This document shows, piece by piece, positions 28,973-37,757 of a stretch of 64,000 nucleotides of DNA. The notes under the pieces are model-generated. The model made no database searches. It saw nothing but the letters and a program-made list of their open reading frames with translations, and was not told the origin of the DNA. The position numbers and the translations under genes are program-made. The DNA is from Alicyclobacillus herbarius DSM 13609. Its GTDB lineage: Bacteria > Bacillota > Bacilli > Alicyclobacillales > Alicyclobacillaceae. Where the stretch lies: contig NZ_AUMH01000015.1 of the NCBI RefSeq assembly GCF_000430585.1, positions 1 to 64,000 on the forward strand, given 5' to 3'. Position 1 is the first letter of the stretch, and each line of letters begins with the position of its first letter.

Positions 28973-29313
28973 TTTGGTAGTTCACTTCCCTGCGCCGCGT
29001 ATAAGGTTTCAATCAGCCAATAGCCGACCTGACAACCGATGAATGCAGCCGTGAGATAGGTGAACTGTTTGCCCAGCACGTTCAGATTCGCATGTAAAAC
29101 GCCGGTTTCAATCGCTCGCAGCGTATCCATCGTGCCTCCAAGGGTGCTGACCATAGCCCAGATTTTCAGTCGATCCGCCAGTTGGAGCATATACCCCATA
29201 GGGGCTGGCCAATGGATGATGGCCGCTGCGACACCGCCCAGCAGAGAACCACCCAAAACCATGCCCATGGCGATAAAAAAATAGGCGAACAGGTTGCCGA
29301 GAAAACCGTTCAA
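28969..29313 (-). CDS. ytrH: sporulation membrane protein YtrH
   Basis: A 114-residue membrane protein with three hydrophobic helices (FFIAMGMVLGGSLLGGVAAA; LKIWAMVSTLGGTMDTLRAI; LTAAFIGCQVGYWLIETL). The LKIWAxVxxxGGTxDT block is characteristic of YtrH. TTG 29313 lies eight bases after GGAGG; the upstream TTG 29328 overlaps that site. It is translationally coupled to ytrI. Confidence 0.88.
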   Translation of the reverse strand: MNGFLGNLFAYFFIAMGMVLGGSLLGGVAAAIIHWPAPMGYMLQLADRLKIWAMVSTLGGTMDTLRAIETGVLHANLNVLGKQFTYLTAAFIGCQVGYWLIETLYAAQGSELPK

Positions 29314-29380
29314 GGATCTCGCCTCCAAAAGCGCAGTCGCGTGCTAGACGTTTATGCGTCCGTGTCCTTTACGGTATTCA

Positions 29381-29409
29381 AACATACGGGACAAGGGCGG
29401 CGAATATGC
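29381..29409 (-). promoter_or_regulatory. candidate sigma-E sporulation promoter for ytrHI
   Basis: On the minus strand GCATATT (29409-29403) matches the sigma-E -35 consensus KMATATT exactly. After a 14-base spacer comes CGTATGTT (29388-29381), a partial match to CATACANT. The spacing is correct for sigma-E. Confidence 0.4.
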
Positions 29410-29432
29410 TGTCGGTGTTGCCCACGCTTGCG

Positions 29433-29441
29433 TGATATAAT
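29433..29441 (+). promoter_or_regulatory. extended -10 promoter ahead of the SNF2 helicase gene
   Basis: TGATATAAT is a full extended -10 element, which compensates for the lack of a clear -35. It lies 23 bases before ATG 29464. Confidence 0.5.
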
Positions 29442-29463
29442 GAAGGAATAGGGTTTACAAAGT

Positions 29464-32400
29464 ATGGAGGCGGACGAAACGGTGGAAGACAGCCATCACA
29501 TTACGGCATCGGGTTGGGCACACAAGACTGTCGACATCCGCCGATGGCAGAACGAACACGGCGGCGTTCCGCTGAACGGGGCATTTCTCGCCGCAGACCC
29601 ATGGACTAAGCTCGGGACTGGAGTTCTCTGGCTGGTGGAGGGAGAGACGAAGTGGCTGCGTGAGCTGGCCAGTACGCTCGGGGTTCAGTATCAGACGGGG
29701 GACAGCCCGGTTGGTCCCGGGGTGGCGCTGGTCATCCCTGGACATGAGTTTGTGGATGTGTTGAACCGTCACACCTGGGAGGGCGTCCTCATTGGACCGG
29801 AGCTGGCGCTGCACCTGAATCTGCTCCGCTTGGCTCAGCGGTTGGTGCAGGAGGCGGACGTCTTGCCGTTTGCGGCCTTGGCGGACTGGACATGGCGGCA
29901 GGTATTGGCGGAACCCCTCGATGTCCAGAGCGGAGATGGTCTGTCTGTGCGTCAAGGTAGTCCCTCCGGCCAGTACAGCTCCATCTTCATTCCGGCTTGG
30001 CGGATGGGACCTGGGGCCGCCCTCTTTCGATCCATCCTGCACCAAGGGTATGAGTTACCTGGATGTGAGGGGAATGACACCTCCCTGGCGGCCTGGATGT
30101 GGGTTTGTACGGACTGGCTGGTCCGTCAAGACCTCGTCGAACTCCCGCATGCGCCAGAGTCTTCGAATCTGCCGTTTCAAATTCGTTACCGCGGGGAAGC
30201 GGAACTGGTAGATAACTGGCAACAGAGCCTCAGCGAGCAGCATCCCGAGGCACAAAAACGGGTGTTTATAGCGGATCGTTGGCTGGTGGGGCGGATGCTG
30301 GCCATGGAGCTGCGGGATTCCGGATGGAGCGAGTCCCTGTTCGATAAAACCGGGTCTGTGGACTGGCAGTTGGCGTTTGAACTGATTCCACCCAAGCAAG
30401 GAATGGACGGACATTGGACCTTTCGGGGGATGGTGGTTCATCGGTGGTTCCCGTGGCGCGCCCCGCTGATGGAGTGGTGGCGGCAAACGGATCGTCGCTG
30501 GCGAATAGGTGAGGACGTCCTGACAGACCCGGATGTCTGGCTTTTGCCGAGGCTGGCGAAAGCGGCGGAGGTGTGCCCGGCCATCGCGCGTATGCTGTCG
30601 AATCCGGCTCCCGGCGAGGTGGTTGTGGAACCGAGGGAAGTGATGGAGCTAATCAACGAGCAAATTCCCAACCTGCTGCAGGCTGGCTTCCCGGTATTGA
30701 CACCCGATTTGGAGCACCTGGATACGAAGGATGTGCGGATTCGCGTACGGGTGAAGCGTACACGACGCCGGTCGCGTCCAGCGGCCAGGGCGAACGCAGT
30801 GAACGCGTGGTTTGACCTGGAACAGTTAGTTGAGTTTGATTGGTCCGTCGTCGTTGACGACGCCGAAGTCTCGAAAGAGCAGTTCGAATCCTTGGTCCGC
30901 GAACAACAACCGTACGTGTATGCTGGGGGTACGTGGAAACGCATTCCTGTCGAAGCGATTGTCGAACGCATCCGCGCGCTGACGGACGGTGCCCCTGCGA
31001 GTATGTCGGTTTGGGAACTGGTCCGTTCCGTATTGCAAAACGAGCAGGCGGATTTGCCGTTGGAGGTCTCGTTCGATCCGGATGCGGCGCCGGTGCGGGA
31101 TTTCGTCGAGGCGTTGGCACAGGTGCGCGTCCCAAAGCCTTGGCCTTTACCGCGTGGGTTTCGCGGGCAGCTGCGGGACTACCAGAAGCAGGGGTTCTTC
31201 TGGTTGTTGCAGCTGCGGGACTTGGGGCTTGGTGCCTGTCTGGCGGACGACATGGGGCTGGGGAAAACCATACAGGTTCTGGCGTATTTCTTAAGCGTGA
31301 AGGAGCAGGGGCAGGCGCGCGGACCGCATCTATTGGTCTGTCCCACCTCACTTGTGCCCAATTGGCGGGCTGAAATACAGCGGTTTGCCCCTGCGCTTAG
31401 GGTCTACGTGCACCATGGGGCGAAGCGCCACGAGACGGATGAACGAGGGCAAACCCGGCTGGCGAGAGAGGGCATAAAGGCGGACGTGGTGTTGACCACG
31501 TTTGCCACCTGCGTCCGTGATGTGGACGAGTTGAGTCAGGTGGACTGGGATGCGGTGGTGGTCGATGAAGCGCAAAACATCAAGAACGTGGACACCAAAC
31601 AGGCTGCGGCTGTCCGGCAGCTATCAGCCCGTCATCGGATTGCCCTGACCGGGACGCCGGTAGAAAACCGCTTGGAGGAACTATGGGCGATTATGGACTT
31701 TCTCAATCCCGGGTACTTAGGGGGGCAAACCTGGTTTCGCCGTCATTTCGCGGCGCCCATCACGGCGCATCCGCAGGGGCCGACGGCCCGCCATCTCGCT
31801 CAGCTGCTCACGCCAGTACTGCTCCGTCGCCGTAAGGTCGATCCGTCCATTCAAGCGGAACTGCCTGATAAGTGGGAGGTCCGCGACACGGCCGGCCTCA
31901 AGACCGAACAAGCGGCGTTGTATCAATCGATTGTCAATGAATTGTGGGTACGTCTGCCGGAGGCCGTATCGAACATGTCGCGCAGGGGACGGATTTTAAC
32001 CGCCTTAACCCGCCTGAAACAGGTCTGTGACCATCCCGCACTGATTACCGGCGGATCGACAGACCCAGAGCGTTCCGGGAAGTTGTCGCTGCTGCTCGAT
32101 TTAATTGAGGAAGTGGTGGATCAGGGAGAGGCCGGTCTGGTGTTCACGCAGTTTCGTGAGATGGGGGAAATTATCTGCGATGCCTTGGCAGCGAAGTTTG
32201 GCTGGCGGCCGGGGTTTCTGCACGGGGGACTGCGTCCGGCCGAACGCGGTGAACTGGTGGAACGCTTTCAAACGAAGTCGCATGCGGCCCCCATTTTGGT
32301 GTTGTCGCTGAAGGCCGGAGGCGTCGGACTCAATCTCACACGAGCGAATCACGTGTTTCACTTTGACCGCTGGTGGAATCCGGCCGTCGAAGACCAGGCG

Positions 32401-32625
32401 ACGGACAGGGCGTTTCGAATTGGACAAACGCGGGACGTGCAGGTACACAAGCTGGTCTGTTCCGGGACCCTGGAGGAACGGATTGATGAATTGATTGCCG
32501 CAAAGCGCCAGTTGTCCGCGGCGGTTGTGGAAGGCGCGGAGGGGTGGATTACGGAACTGGACGATGCGCAATTGAGGGCGTTGTTTGCCCTGGATGTTGA
32601 ATCGGCGCTGGGGGAGGAGGAATGA
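29464..32625 (+). CDS. ywqA: SNF2-family helicase (YwqA-like)
   Basis: A 1053-residue ATP-dependent DNA translocase. Residues 1-560 form a SNF2-associated N-terminal region with little recognisable sequence except VKRTRRRSRP, around 440. The helicase core begins at LRDYQKQGFFWLLQL. Walker A is DDMGLGKTIQVLAYF (about 596), Walker B VVVDEAQNIKN (about 700), motif III LTGTPVENRLEELW, and motifs V/VI LSLKAGGVGLNLTRANHVFH with DQATDRAFRIGQTR. A SWIM-finger gene follows four bases later, as in Bacillus ywqA-ywqB. The substrate is unknown; DNA or RNA polymerase remodelling is likely. ATG 29464 has a weak ribosome site; GTG 29482 is an alternative. Confidence 0.93.
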   Translation: MEADETVEDSHHITASGWAHKTVDIRRWQNEHGGVPLNGAFLAADPWTKLGTGVLWLVEGETKWLRELASTLGVQYQTGDSPVGPGVALVIPGHEFVDVLNRHTWEGVLIGPELALHLNLLRLAQRLVQEADVLPFAALADWTWRQVLAEPLDVQSGDGLSVRQGSPSGQYSSIFIPAWRMGPGAALFRSILHQGYELPGCEGNDTSLAAWMWVCTDWLVRQDLVELPHAPESSNLPFQIRYRGEAELVDNWQQSLSEQHPEAQKRVFIADRWLVGRMLAMELRDSGWSESLFDKTGSVDWQLAFELIPPKQGMDGHWTFRGMVVHRWFPWRAPLMEWWRQTDRRWRIGEDVLTDPDVWLLPRLAKAAEVCPAIARMLSNPAPGEVVVEPREVMELINEQIPNLLQAGFPVLTPDLEHLDTKDVRIRVRVKRTRRRSRPAARANAVNAWFDLEQLVEFDWSVVVDDAEVSKEQFESLVREQQPYVYAGGTWKRIPVEAIVERIRALTDGAPASMSVWELVRSVLQNEQADLPLEVSFDPDAAPVRDFVEALAQVRVPKPWPLPRGFRGQLRDYQKQGFFWLLQLRDLGLGACLADDMGLGKTIQVLAYFLSVKEQGQARGPHLLVCPTSLVPNWRAEIQRFAPALRVYVHHGAKRHETDERGQTRLAREGIKADVVLTTFATCVRDVDELSQVDWDAVVVDEAQNIKNVDTKQAAAVRQLSARHRIALTGTPVENRLEELWAIMDFLNPGYLGGQTWFRRHFAAPITAHPQGPTARHLAQLLTPVLLRRRKVDPSIQAELPDKWEVRDTAGLKTEQAALYQSIVNELWVRLPEAVSNMSRRGRILTALTRLKQVCDHPALITGGSTDPERSGKLSLLLDLIEEVVDQGEAGLVFTQFREMGEIICDALAAKFGWRPGFLHGGLRPAERGELVERFQTKSHAAPILVLSLKAGGVGLNLTRANHVFHFDRWWNPAVEDQATDRAFRIGQTRDVQVHKLVCSGTLEERIDELIAAKRQLSAAVVEGAEGWITELDDAQLRALFALDVESALGEEE

Positions 32626-32629
32626 TCCG

Positions 32630-33385
32630 ATGCCCTACAACAAGAAGCAGGCGGGCAAAGGCGTGAACGCCGCGTCGGGAACCGCAGCGTATTTGGAGTC
32701 ACTTTGGAAACCGGTGTTTGATGACGTAGACAGGGTGGTGTGGCGACGAGCGAGGGCGTTGGCGGTGGACGGGGTTCTAGAATGGGGTTATCAAGAGGGG
32801 ATGGTCACTGCGCGGGTCCGTGGCCATGGTCCGGCGGCGCATCAGCAGGCTCACTTTCCACTGGTGGATGATTGGCGGCCTCATCGCCGGATTGTAGCTG
32901 CGTGGTTTTTTTTGCACCCCGACTGGCTGGCGGGGTTGATGCGCGGTCACCTGGCTTCAGATTTTTTAGCTGCTATCCACCAGGAGGGTATGGATCTATT
33001 TCCAACCGATTCCTACGTAACGCGGTTTCATCATCAGGCTAGCTGTACGTGCGGAGAGTCCGTGCTTCCGTGTACACACGTATTGGCTGCGGTTCTTGCG
33101 TGGCTGCGTGCGCTGGCAGAGGACCCTGTACAGCTTCTGGCTTCGGTGCAACTGGATACAGAGTGGATATTGAATGAGGCCCATCGCCTCACCCATGCGT
33201 GGGTGCAGAGGGAAAGTGGGAGTCTAGACTCACCGGCGCGGTCAAACGTTTTGTATCGGCCGTGGACTCCTCAGCCTGAAATAGACCGGATTCAGCCTGG
33301 GCGGAGCGAGGAAGCAAAAGAAAAAGGCGACCGGCTTGTCGCCCTGTCGCGCAACCTGTCTCTGTATCTTCCTGTGCGTTCTTAA
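32630..33385 (+). CDS. ywqB: SWIM zinc-finger protein (YwqB-like)
   Basis: A 251-residue protein with the SWIM motif CTCGESVLPCTHVLAAVLAW (C-x-C-x7-C-x-H) near residue 142, preceded by an RGHLASDFLAAI-type helical segment. SWIM fingers bind DNA or proteins. ATG 32630 follows GGGGAGGAGG located inside the end of the helicase gene, so the two are translationally linked and probably function together. The C-terminal 60 residues are polar and poorly conserved-looking. Confidence 0.88.
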   Translation: MPYNKKQAGKGVNAASGTAAYLESLWKPVFDDVDRVVWRRARALAVDGVLEWGYQEGMVTARVRGHGPAAHQQAHFPLVDDWRPHRRIVAAWFFLHPDWLAGLMRGHLASDFLAAIHQEGMDLFPTDSYVTRFHHQASCTCGESVLPCTHVLAAVLAWLRALAEDPVQLLASVQLDTEWILNEAHRLTHAWVQRESGSLDSPARSNVLYRPWTPQPEIDRIQPGRSEEAKEKGDRLVALSRNLSLYLPVRS

Positions 33386-33424
33386 AGTATGTGTCCGGAC
33401 ATGCATTTCAAGTTTCACCAGCCG

Positions 33425-33574
33425 CTACATGGCGTGCGGAGGCAGTGTCCTATTGTCCGATGTAGACGTCCCCTCTTGCGTTTCGTCCGCTTCAGTGGTG
33501 TTGAGTGTTTGCCGCGCGAATAGTCCCAAAAGCGCCCCGAGAAAGACAACCGTGACAATCAATCCAAGGCCCAC
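33425..33574 (-). CDS. single-pass membrane mini-protein
   Basis: A 49-residue product on the minus strand: one transmembrane helix at the N-terminus (MGLGLIVTVVFLGALLGLFA) and a Thr/Glu/Asp-rich polar tail (TTEADETQEGTSTSDN). GTG 33574 lies eight bases after AAAGGGG; GTG 33583 is an alternative in the same frame. It is convergent with the SWIM gene, and its coding character stands out in an otherwise empty 460-base gap. Function unknown; it could be a spore-specific or regulatory small membrane protein. Confidence 0.55.
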   Translation of the reverse strand: MGLGLIVTVVFLGALLGLFARQTLNTTEADETQEGTSTSDNRTLPPHAM

Positions 33575-33732
33575 AATTGACACCCCTTTGGCGGCGGATT
33601 TGCGGGGGCTTGATGCCGCTCAGCCGCCGATACGTTTTCCTTTGTTCCCAATTACCAACTCATAAAGGATGACGAATGTCAGGGGGGTAATGTTACATCC
33701 ATTCGAAAAAAAAGAATCGGGTCTGAAAACGC

Positions 33733-33785
33733 TTGGGGCTTTCTTCATAGCCGACGTAAAATAGGATACAGCGCAGACGTAAAAT
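33733..33785 (+). promoter_or_regulatory. candidate thiolase promoter with a direct repeat
   Basis: TTGGGG (33733-33738), an 18-base spacer and TAAAAT (33757-33762). The decamer GACGTAAAAT occurs at 33753-33762 and again at 33776-33785, 23 bases apart, possibly a regulator site. The rest of the gap 33575-33848 shows no other gene. Confidence 0.35.
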
Positions 33786-33848
33786 CTGAATACACTCGTA
33801 CACCGGGGAAATGTGCGGCGTTTCGGAAAACGCGAAGGGGGTAGAGGT

Positions 33849-35018
33849 ATGCGGGAAGCGGTGATTGTCGATGCGATTCGGACGCCGATTGGGCGCAGAC
33901 GGGGCATCTTATCCGAGGTGCATCCGGTGGATTTGATGGCCGATTTGTTATTGGAACTATTGCGTCGTAACCCCATCCCGCCCGAGTTGGTGGAAGACGT
34001 CATCCTCGGATGCGTGGATATGGTGGGAGAACAGGCGGCGAATGTGGCGCGAAATGCGTGGTTGACCGCAGGCCTGCCTGAATTCGTGCCGGCTGTGACG
34101 CTCGATCGACAGTGCGGGTCGAGCTTGCAGGCGCTGCAGTTCGCCGCCCAAGGAGTGATTGCGGGTGGGTATGACTGTGTGATTGCCGGTGGGGTTGAAT
34201 CCATGTCCCGGGTGCCGATGTTCAGCAACCTCGGTCAGGGTGTTGGAACGCCGCTGGCATCCCGACTGGCGGCCCGATATGGGATGTCGGATGGATGGTT
34301 CAGTCAGGCGGCCGGAGCCGAGCGAATTGCCAAGGAGTGGGGATTCACCCGCGAACAACTGGACGCATTCAGCTTGCAAAGCCATGGGCGCGCCGCCAAG
34401 GCGCAAAAACAAGGGTATTTCCAGGCAGAGATTGTACCGGTAAAGGTCAGTGATCGCCAAGGTCCACCTGTGGCTCACGATGAAGGAATCCGTTTCGATA
34501 CCTCGATGCAGAAGTTGGCCGAATTGAAGCCAGCCTTTCCGGATCTGCAGTTGATCACGGCCGGAAATGCCAGCCAGATTTCGGACGGAGCCAGTGCCGT
34601 GCTGGTCACTTCCCGGGAGACCGCAAAGCGTCTGGGGCTGCGAATTCGGGCGCGGTTGGTCGCGTTTTCCGTGGTCGGCGTCAATCCGGTCACCATGCTG
34701 ACCGGGCCGATTCCGGCTACGGAAAAGGTGTTGCAGCGGGCAGGGCTTTCTCTCGCGGATATCGATTTGTTCGAAGTGAACGAGGCGTTTGCCTCCGTGG
34801 TTTTGGCTTGGCAGCGCGAAACGGGCGTGGATTGGAGCCGGATAAACGTCAACGGCGGGGCAATTGCGTTGGGACACCCGCTTGGCGCAACGGGCACGCG
34901 CATCGTTGCGACGCTGTTGAACGAGTTGGAGCGGCGGGCAGGCCGCTATGGGCTCATCGCCATCTGCGAGGGTGGCGGTATGGCCAACGCGGTGATCTTC
35001 GAGCGGGTCAATGACTAG
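33849..35018 (+). CDS. acetyl-CoA acyltransferase (thiolase)
   Basis: A 389-residue thiolase with the acyl-accepting Cys in TLDRQCGSSLQALQFA, the catalytic His in [18 protein letters not shown] and the base Cys in AICEGGGMANAVIFE (CEGGG replaces the usual CIGGG or CGGGG). It thus has a complete triad and should cleave or condense acyl-CoAs. ATG 33849 follows GGGGGTAGAGG; the earlier in-frame start at 33813 is not supported. It is separate from fadA at 48.3 kb and its partners are not visible. The end overlaps the convergent MFS gene by 11 bases. Confidence 0.93.
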   Translation: MREAVIVDAIRTPIGRRRGILSEVHPVDLMADLLLELLRRNPIPPELVEDVILGCVDMVGEQAANVARNAWLTAGLPEFVPAVTLDRQCGSSLQALQFAAQGVIAGGYDCVIAGGVESMSRVPMFSNLGQGVGTPLASRLAARYGMSDGWFSQAAGAERIAKEWGFTREQLDAFSLQSHGRAAKAQKQGYFQAEIVPVKVSDRQGPPVAHDEGIRFDTSMQKLAELKPAFPDLQLITAGNASQISDGASAVLVTSRETAKRLGLRIRARLVAFSVVGVNPVTMLTGPIPATEKVLQRAGLSLADIDLFEVNEAFASVVLAWQRETGVDWSRINVNGGAIALGHPLGATGTRIVATLLNELERRAGRYGLIAICEGGGMANAVIFERVND

Positions 35019-36204
35019 AGGGAAGACGTTTTTCTCTCCGGATGAGCCAGACGGAAACCACGATAGCTGTAGACAACAGAACGCTGATGAGCATGAGCAC
35101 ACCAATCCATCCCCAAGCATTGAAAAAGAATCCGCCAATCCACCCTACTAGACTGGAACCCACGTAATAAAACAGAAGGTATAAGGAGGATGCCTGGGCT
35201 CGGTTATGACCAGCCCAGGCTCCCACCCAGGAACTGGCCACCGAGTGACTGCCAAAAAAGCCGAACGTGAAGATGGCCAAGCCAATGAGTTTGAAGACGA
35301 CCGGCGGCAGCCAAGTCATCCAAGCGCCGACGAACGTGATCAGAATCCCCGCAAAGAGTACCGGCCCGCGTCCGGTTTGATCGGAAAGCCTACCCATCCA
35401 GGCTGAACTGAAAGTACCCACTAGATAGACCAGGTATAACGCGCCGATGGCGGATCGACTTAAGTGGTAAGGAGGGGATAAAAGCACGTAGGTGATGTAG
35501 TTGTATAGGGTGACAAACCCCCCCATGAGCAGAAATCCCATCAGGAACAGTGCCAATAGGACGGGGCGGCGTAGATGCTGCCCAAATGACGGCAGGGTGT
35601 TGCGGAGTGTCGACGGGTTCGGCCGGAAATGAGCGGGTCTGGGCAAGGCCAGCCAAAACCATATGCTGGCGAGGATGCCGAAGATGCCAATCCCTATCAT
35701 CGCGATCCGCCAGGAGAAAAGGTCAGCCACGGTTCCAGAGACGAGTCGGCCAGCCATGCCACCGAGGGAATTGCCGGCGATGTTTAAGCCCATGACAAGC
35801 CCAAGGTCGTGCGGATCGAACTCTTCATTGACGTAGGCCATGGCGATGGCGGGCAGCCCGGCCAAGGTGAAGCCTTGCAGGGCCCGGAGGACAAGCAGAG
35901 TGGCGAAATTCGGAGCAAAAGCGGTCAGCAAAACAAGCAACGACGAAGCGGCCAAGGAGGCTAACATCATCCGCTTCCGCCCCCATGCATCGGAAAGTGC
36001 GGCCGTCAACAACATGGAGATGCTAAGCACTCCAGTGGAGATGGACAGGGATAGGCTTGCGCTGGCTGGGGACACCCCGTATTCACGGCTGAATTCAGGG
36101 AGCAGGGGCTGTACGCTGTACAATGCGGCAAATGTCACGAAGCTGCCGGCGGCAAGTGCGGACGCGGCCCGCACAAAGGCTCTTGAACCTCGCTGAATAT
36201 ACAA
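35008..36204 (-). CDS. MFS transporter (YnfM/arabinose-efflux type)
   Basis: A 398-residue permease with 12 predicted transmembrane helices. The MFS motif A is present as SDAWGRKRMMLASLAASSLL. The helix 1 block VTFAALYSVQPLLPEFSREY is typical of the YnfM branch of drug and sugar exporters. TTG 36204 follows AAAGGGACGG. The gene is divergent from the LexA-controlled imuB operon. The substrate cannot be told. Confidence 0.88.
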   Translation of the reverse strand: MYIQRGSRAFVRAASALAAGSFVTFAALYSVQPLLPEFSREYGVSPASASLSLSISTGVLSISMLLTAALSDAWGRKRMMLASLAASSLLVLLTAFAPNFATLLVLRALQGFTLAGLPAIAMAYVNEEFDPHDLGLVMGLNIAGNSLGGMAGRLVSGTVADLFSWRIAMIGIGIFGILASIWFWLALPRPAHFRPNPSTLRNTLPSFGQHLRRPVLLALFLMGFLLMGGFVTLYNYITYVLLSPPYHLSRSAIGALYLVYLVGTFSSAWMGRLSDQTGRGPVLFAGILITFVGAWMTWLPPVVFKLIGLAIFTFGFFGSHSVASSWVGAWAGHNRAQASSLYLLFYYVGSSLVGWIGGFFFNAWGWIGVLMLISVLLSTAIVVSVWLIRREKRLPSSH

Positions 36205-36300
36205 GATGGCCGTCCCTTTCTGTGCGGTTTCGTAGTTTACTCATGCTCTTTGTTGAAGAGTTGAAGAGAGAGAATCGTATTTTCACGGCTTCAATTTTCC

Positions 36301-36309
36301 ATTATATCA
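36301..36309 (-). promoter_or_regulatory. extended -10 promoter for the MFS gene
   Basis: On the minus strand TGATATAAT (36309-36301) is a complete extended -10 element about 100 bases upstream of the start. No strong -35 is seen. Confidence 0.4.
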
Positions 36310-36356
36310 CAGTTATATCTCGGATGCATGGGGGCGAGGTGGATATAATTGGATGG

Positions 36357-36368
36357 GAACATATGTTT
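36357..36368. promoter_or_regulatory. LexA box 1
   Basis: GAACATATGTTT fits the Bacillus LexA (DinR) consensus GAAC-N4-GTTC with one change. It overlaps the -35 of the imuB promoter. Confidence 0.75.
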
Positions 36369-36394
36369 GCTTCCGCTGGGTGGGTGGATATAAT
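36367..36394 (+). promoter_or_regulatory. imuB operon promoter
   Basis: TTGCTT (36367-36372), a 16-base spacer and a perfect TATAAT (36389-36394), framed by the two LexA boxes. A second GGTGGATATAAT sequence lies at 36338-36349. Confidence 0.6.
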
Positions 36395-36407
36395 AGACGT
36401 GAATACA

Positions 36408-36419
36408 GAACATATGTTC
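36408..36419. promoter_or_regulatory. LexA box 2
   Basis: GAACATATGTTC is a perfect Bacillus-type LexA palindrome located about ten bases downstream of the predicted transcription start. Two boxes around one promoter predict tight SOS control. Confidence 0.88.
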
Positions 36420-36437
36420 CCTTTGGGGGGATTTTAG

Positions 36438-37757
36438 GTGCGGTATACATTGTTTGGTTTCGGGGAAGGGGTACGCATCGATGAAGGGTCACCCCTATGG
36501 GCTTCCATTCAATCGGGCAAGGTCAGTGACGCGTCGACGGCGGCGCGTGAGCAGGGAATTCAACCTGGGATGTCGGCGGCGACGGCACAATCTTTGCTGC
36601 CAGGGCTTCGCTTGTTTGAAGAAACGGGTTCCCCCTCACAGACGATGGAGCGGGTTTGGCATACACTGTGGAAATTCTCCCCTTGGTTAGAAACGGTCGG
36701 TTACGACTCGTTTTTTCTGCAAATCCCCGGTGCGCGTCTACCTTTTTCGGAGGTCCGGCAGATTCTGCGGCAGGTGGATGTTCAACTTCCCAGAGGGGCG
36801 CGCTTTTTCGTCGGGTTGGCTGAGACCCCCAAGTTGGCGCGGGCGCTGGTGCAATGGGCGCGGTGTCGAAGTGATCGGCCGCCTGGCGCGGGCTACAGGG
36901 TGGGCCGTCAGTATCTCTGGATTTCTCCCGTTTTCTCAAGGAAAGTAAGTGTTCCATCGGGATCGGCGGCGGATGCGGTACTTGCGCACGCTTGCGATTC
37001 TCAAGCAGATAGACGCGGACGGACAGACAGCCTTTCCATTCCCGCGCCGAAATGGATTCATGCGTTGCCTATCGACGCGATGTGGTTTCTGTCCGCAGAG
37101 GAAAGGGAAAGATTGAAGCGGTTCGGCGTGTTTCAGTATCGGGATTTATTCGACCTGCCGGATGCGGATTTCATACGGCAGTTTGGTCGGGAATCTCTTT
37201 TGTGGAAGCAGGTATTTGCCGAGATTCCTCCCGGACACCTGCAGGTCAATTATCCGCCGTTTACGTATTCGCAGATCTGGCGGGCTCATATAGGGGAAAC
37301 CTTGAGCGCTGGTCAAATCCCGGAAGTGGTCGCAAGGTTGGCGGCGCGGATTGCCGATTTTCTGGAGAAGTGGGGGAATGCCGCGCACCGGCAAGGAATT
37401 GTGTGGCGGACGGTGTCTGCAGAAGGGCGATTTGAACAGGCCACCGGGCAGCCCGTATACCGTTTGTCCACCCTGATGGCGCATTGGCAGGAAGGAATCC
37501 ATAGGTGCCAAGCGGCGGCTGAAGGGGAAGGCGGAGTGGAGACGATAAAGATCTACGTGGCCGATCTGCAGCCACTCACCGGCAGGCAATCCGGGTTCAT
37601 TTTAAAAAATGGCTTGTTGCTTCCGGACAATCTCAAAACGAAAGAGAAGCTGGAACAAATTCTCGGGCAGGTGAATGGGCGCCATCCTGGAAAACTGCGA
37701 ATTGGAATTCGCGGAAGCTTTCGCGAACTGCGTTGGAGAGCGGTGGTCGAGGCGTGA
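36438..37757 (+). CDS. imuB: ImuB-like Y-family polymerase homologue
   Basis: A 439-residue protein of the UmuC/DinB-like ImuB family. It has the ImuB-type segments AAREQGIQPGMSAATAQSLL, TLWKFSPWLETVGYDSFFLQ and the helix-hairpin-helix region LKRFGVFQYRDLFDLPDADF. The acidic catalytic residues of active Y-family polymerases are not recognisable (there is no N-terminal DMDAF and no DE pair), as expected for ImuB, which acts as a hub bridging DnaE2 and the beta clamp. GTG 36438 follows GGGGGG. First gene of the LexA-controlled operon. Confidence 0.88.
   Translation: MRYTLFGFGEGVRIDEGSPLWASIQSGKVSDASTAAREQGIQPGMSAATAQSLLPGLRLFEETGSPSQTMERVWHTLWKFSPWLETVGYDSFFLQIPGARLPFSEVRQILRQVDVQLPRGARFFVGLAETPKLARALVQWARCRSDRPPGAGYRVGRQYLWISPVFSRKVSVPSGSAADAVLAHACDSQADRRGRTDSLSIPAPKWIHALPIDAMWFLSAEERERLKRFGVFQYRDLFDLPDADFIRQFGRESLLWKQVFAEIPPGHLQVNYPPFTYSQIWRAHIGETLSAGQIPEVVARLAARIADFLEKWGNAAHRQGIVWRTVSAEGRFEQATGQPVYRLSTLMAHWQEGIHRCQAAAEGEGGVETIKIYVADLQPLTGRQSGFILKNGLLLPDNLKTKEKLEQILGQVNGRHPGKLRIGIRGSFRELRWRAVVEA

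Noticed and set aside
33620-33760. Minus-strand open frame upstream of the 33.4 kb mini-protein
   Set aside because: No ribosome site, and its peptide lacks features; the longer version is a shadow of the thiolase gene.
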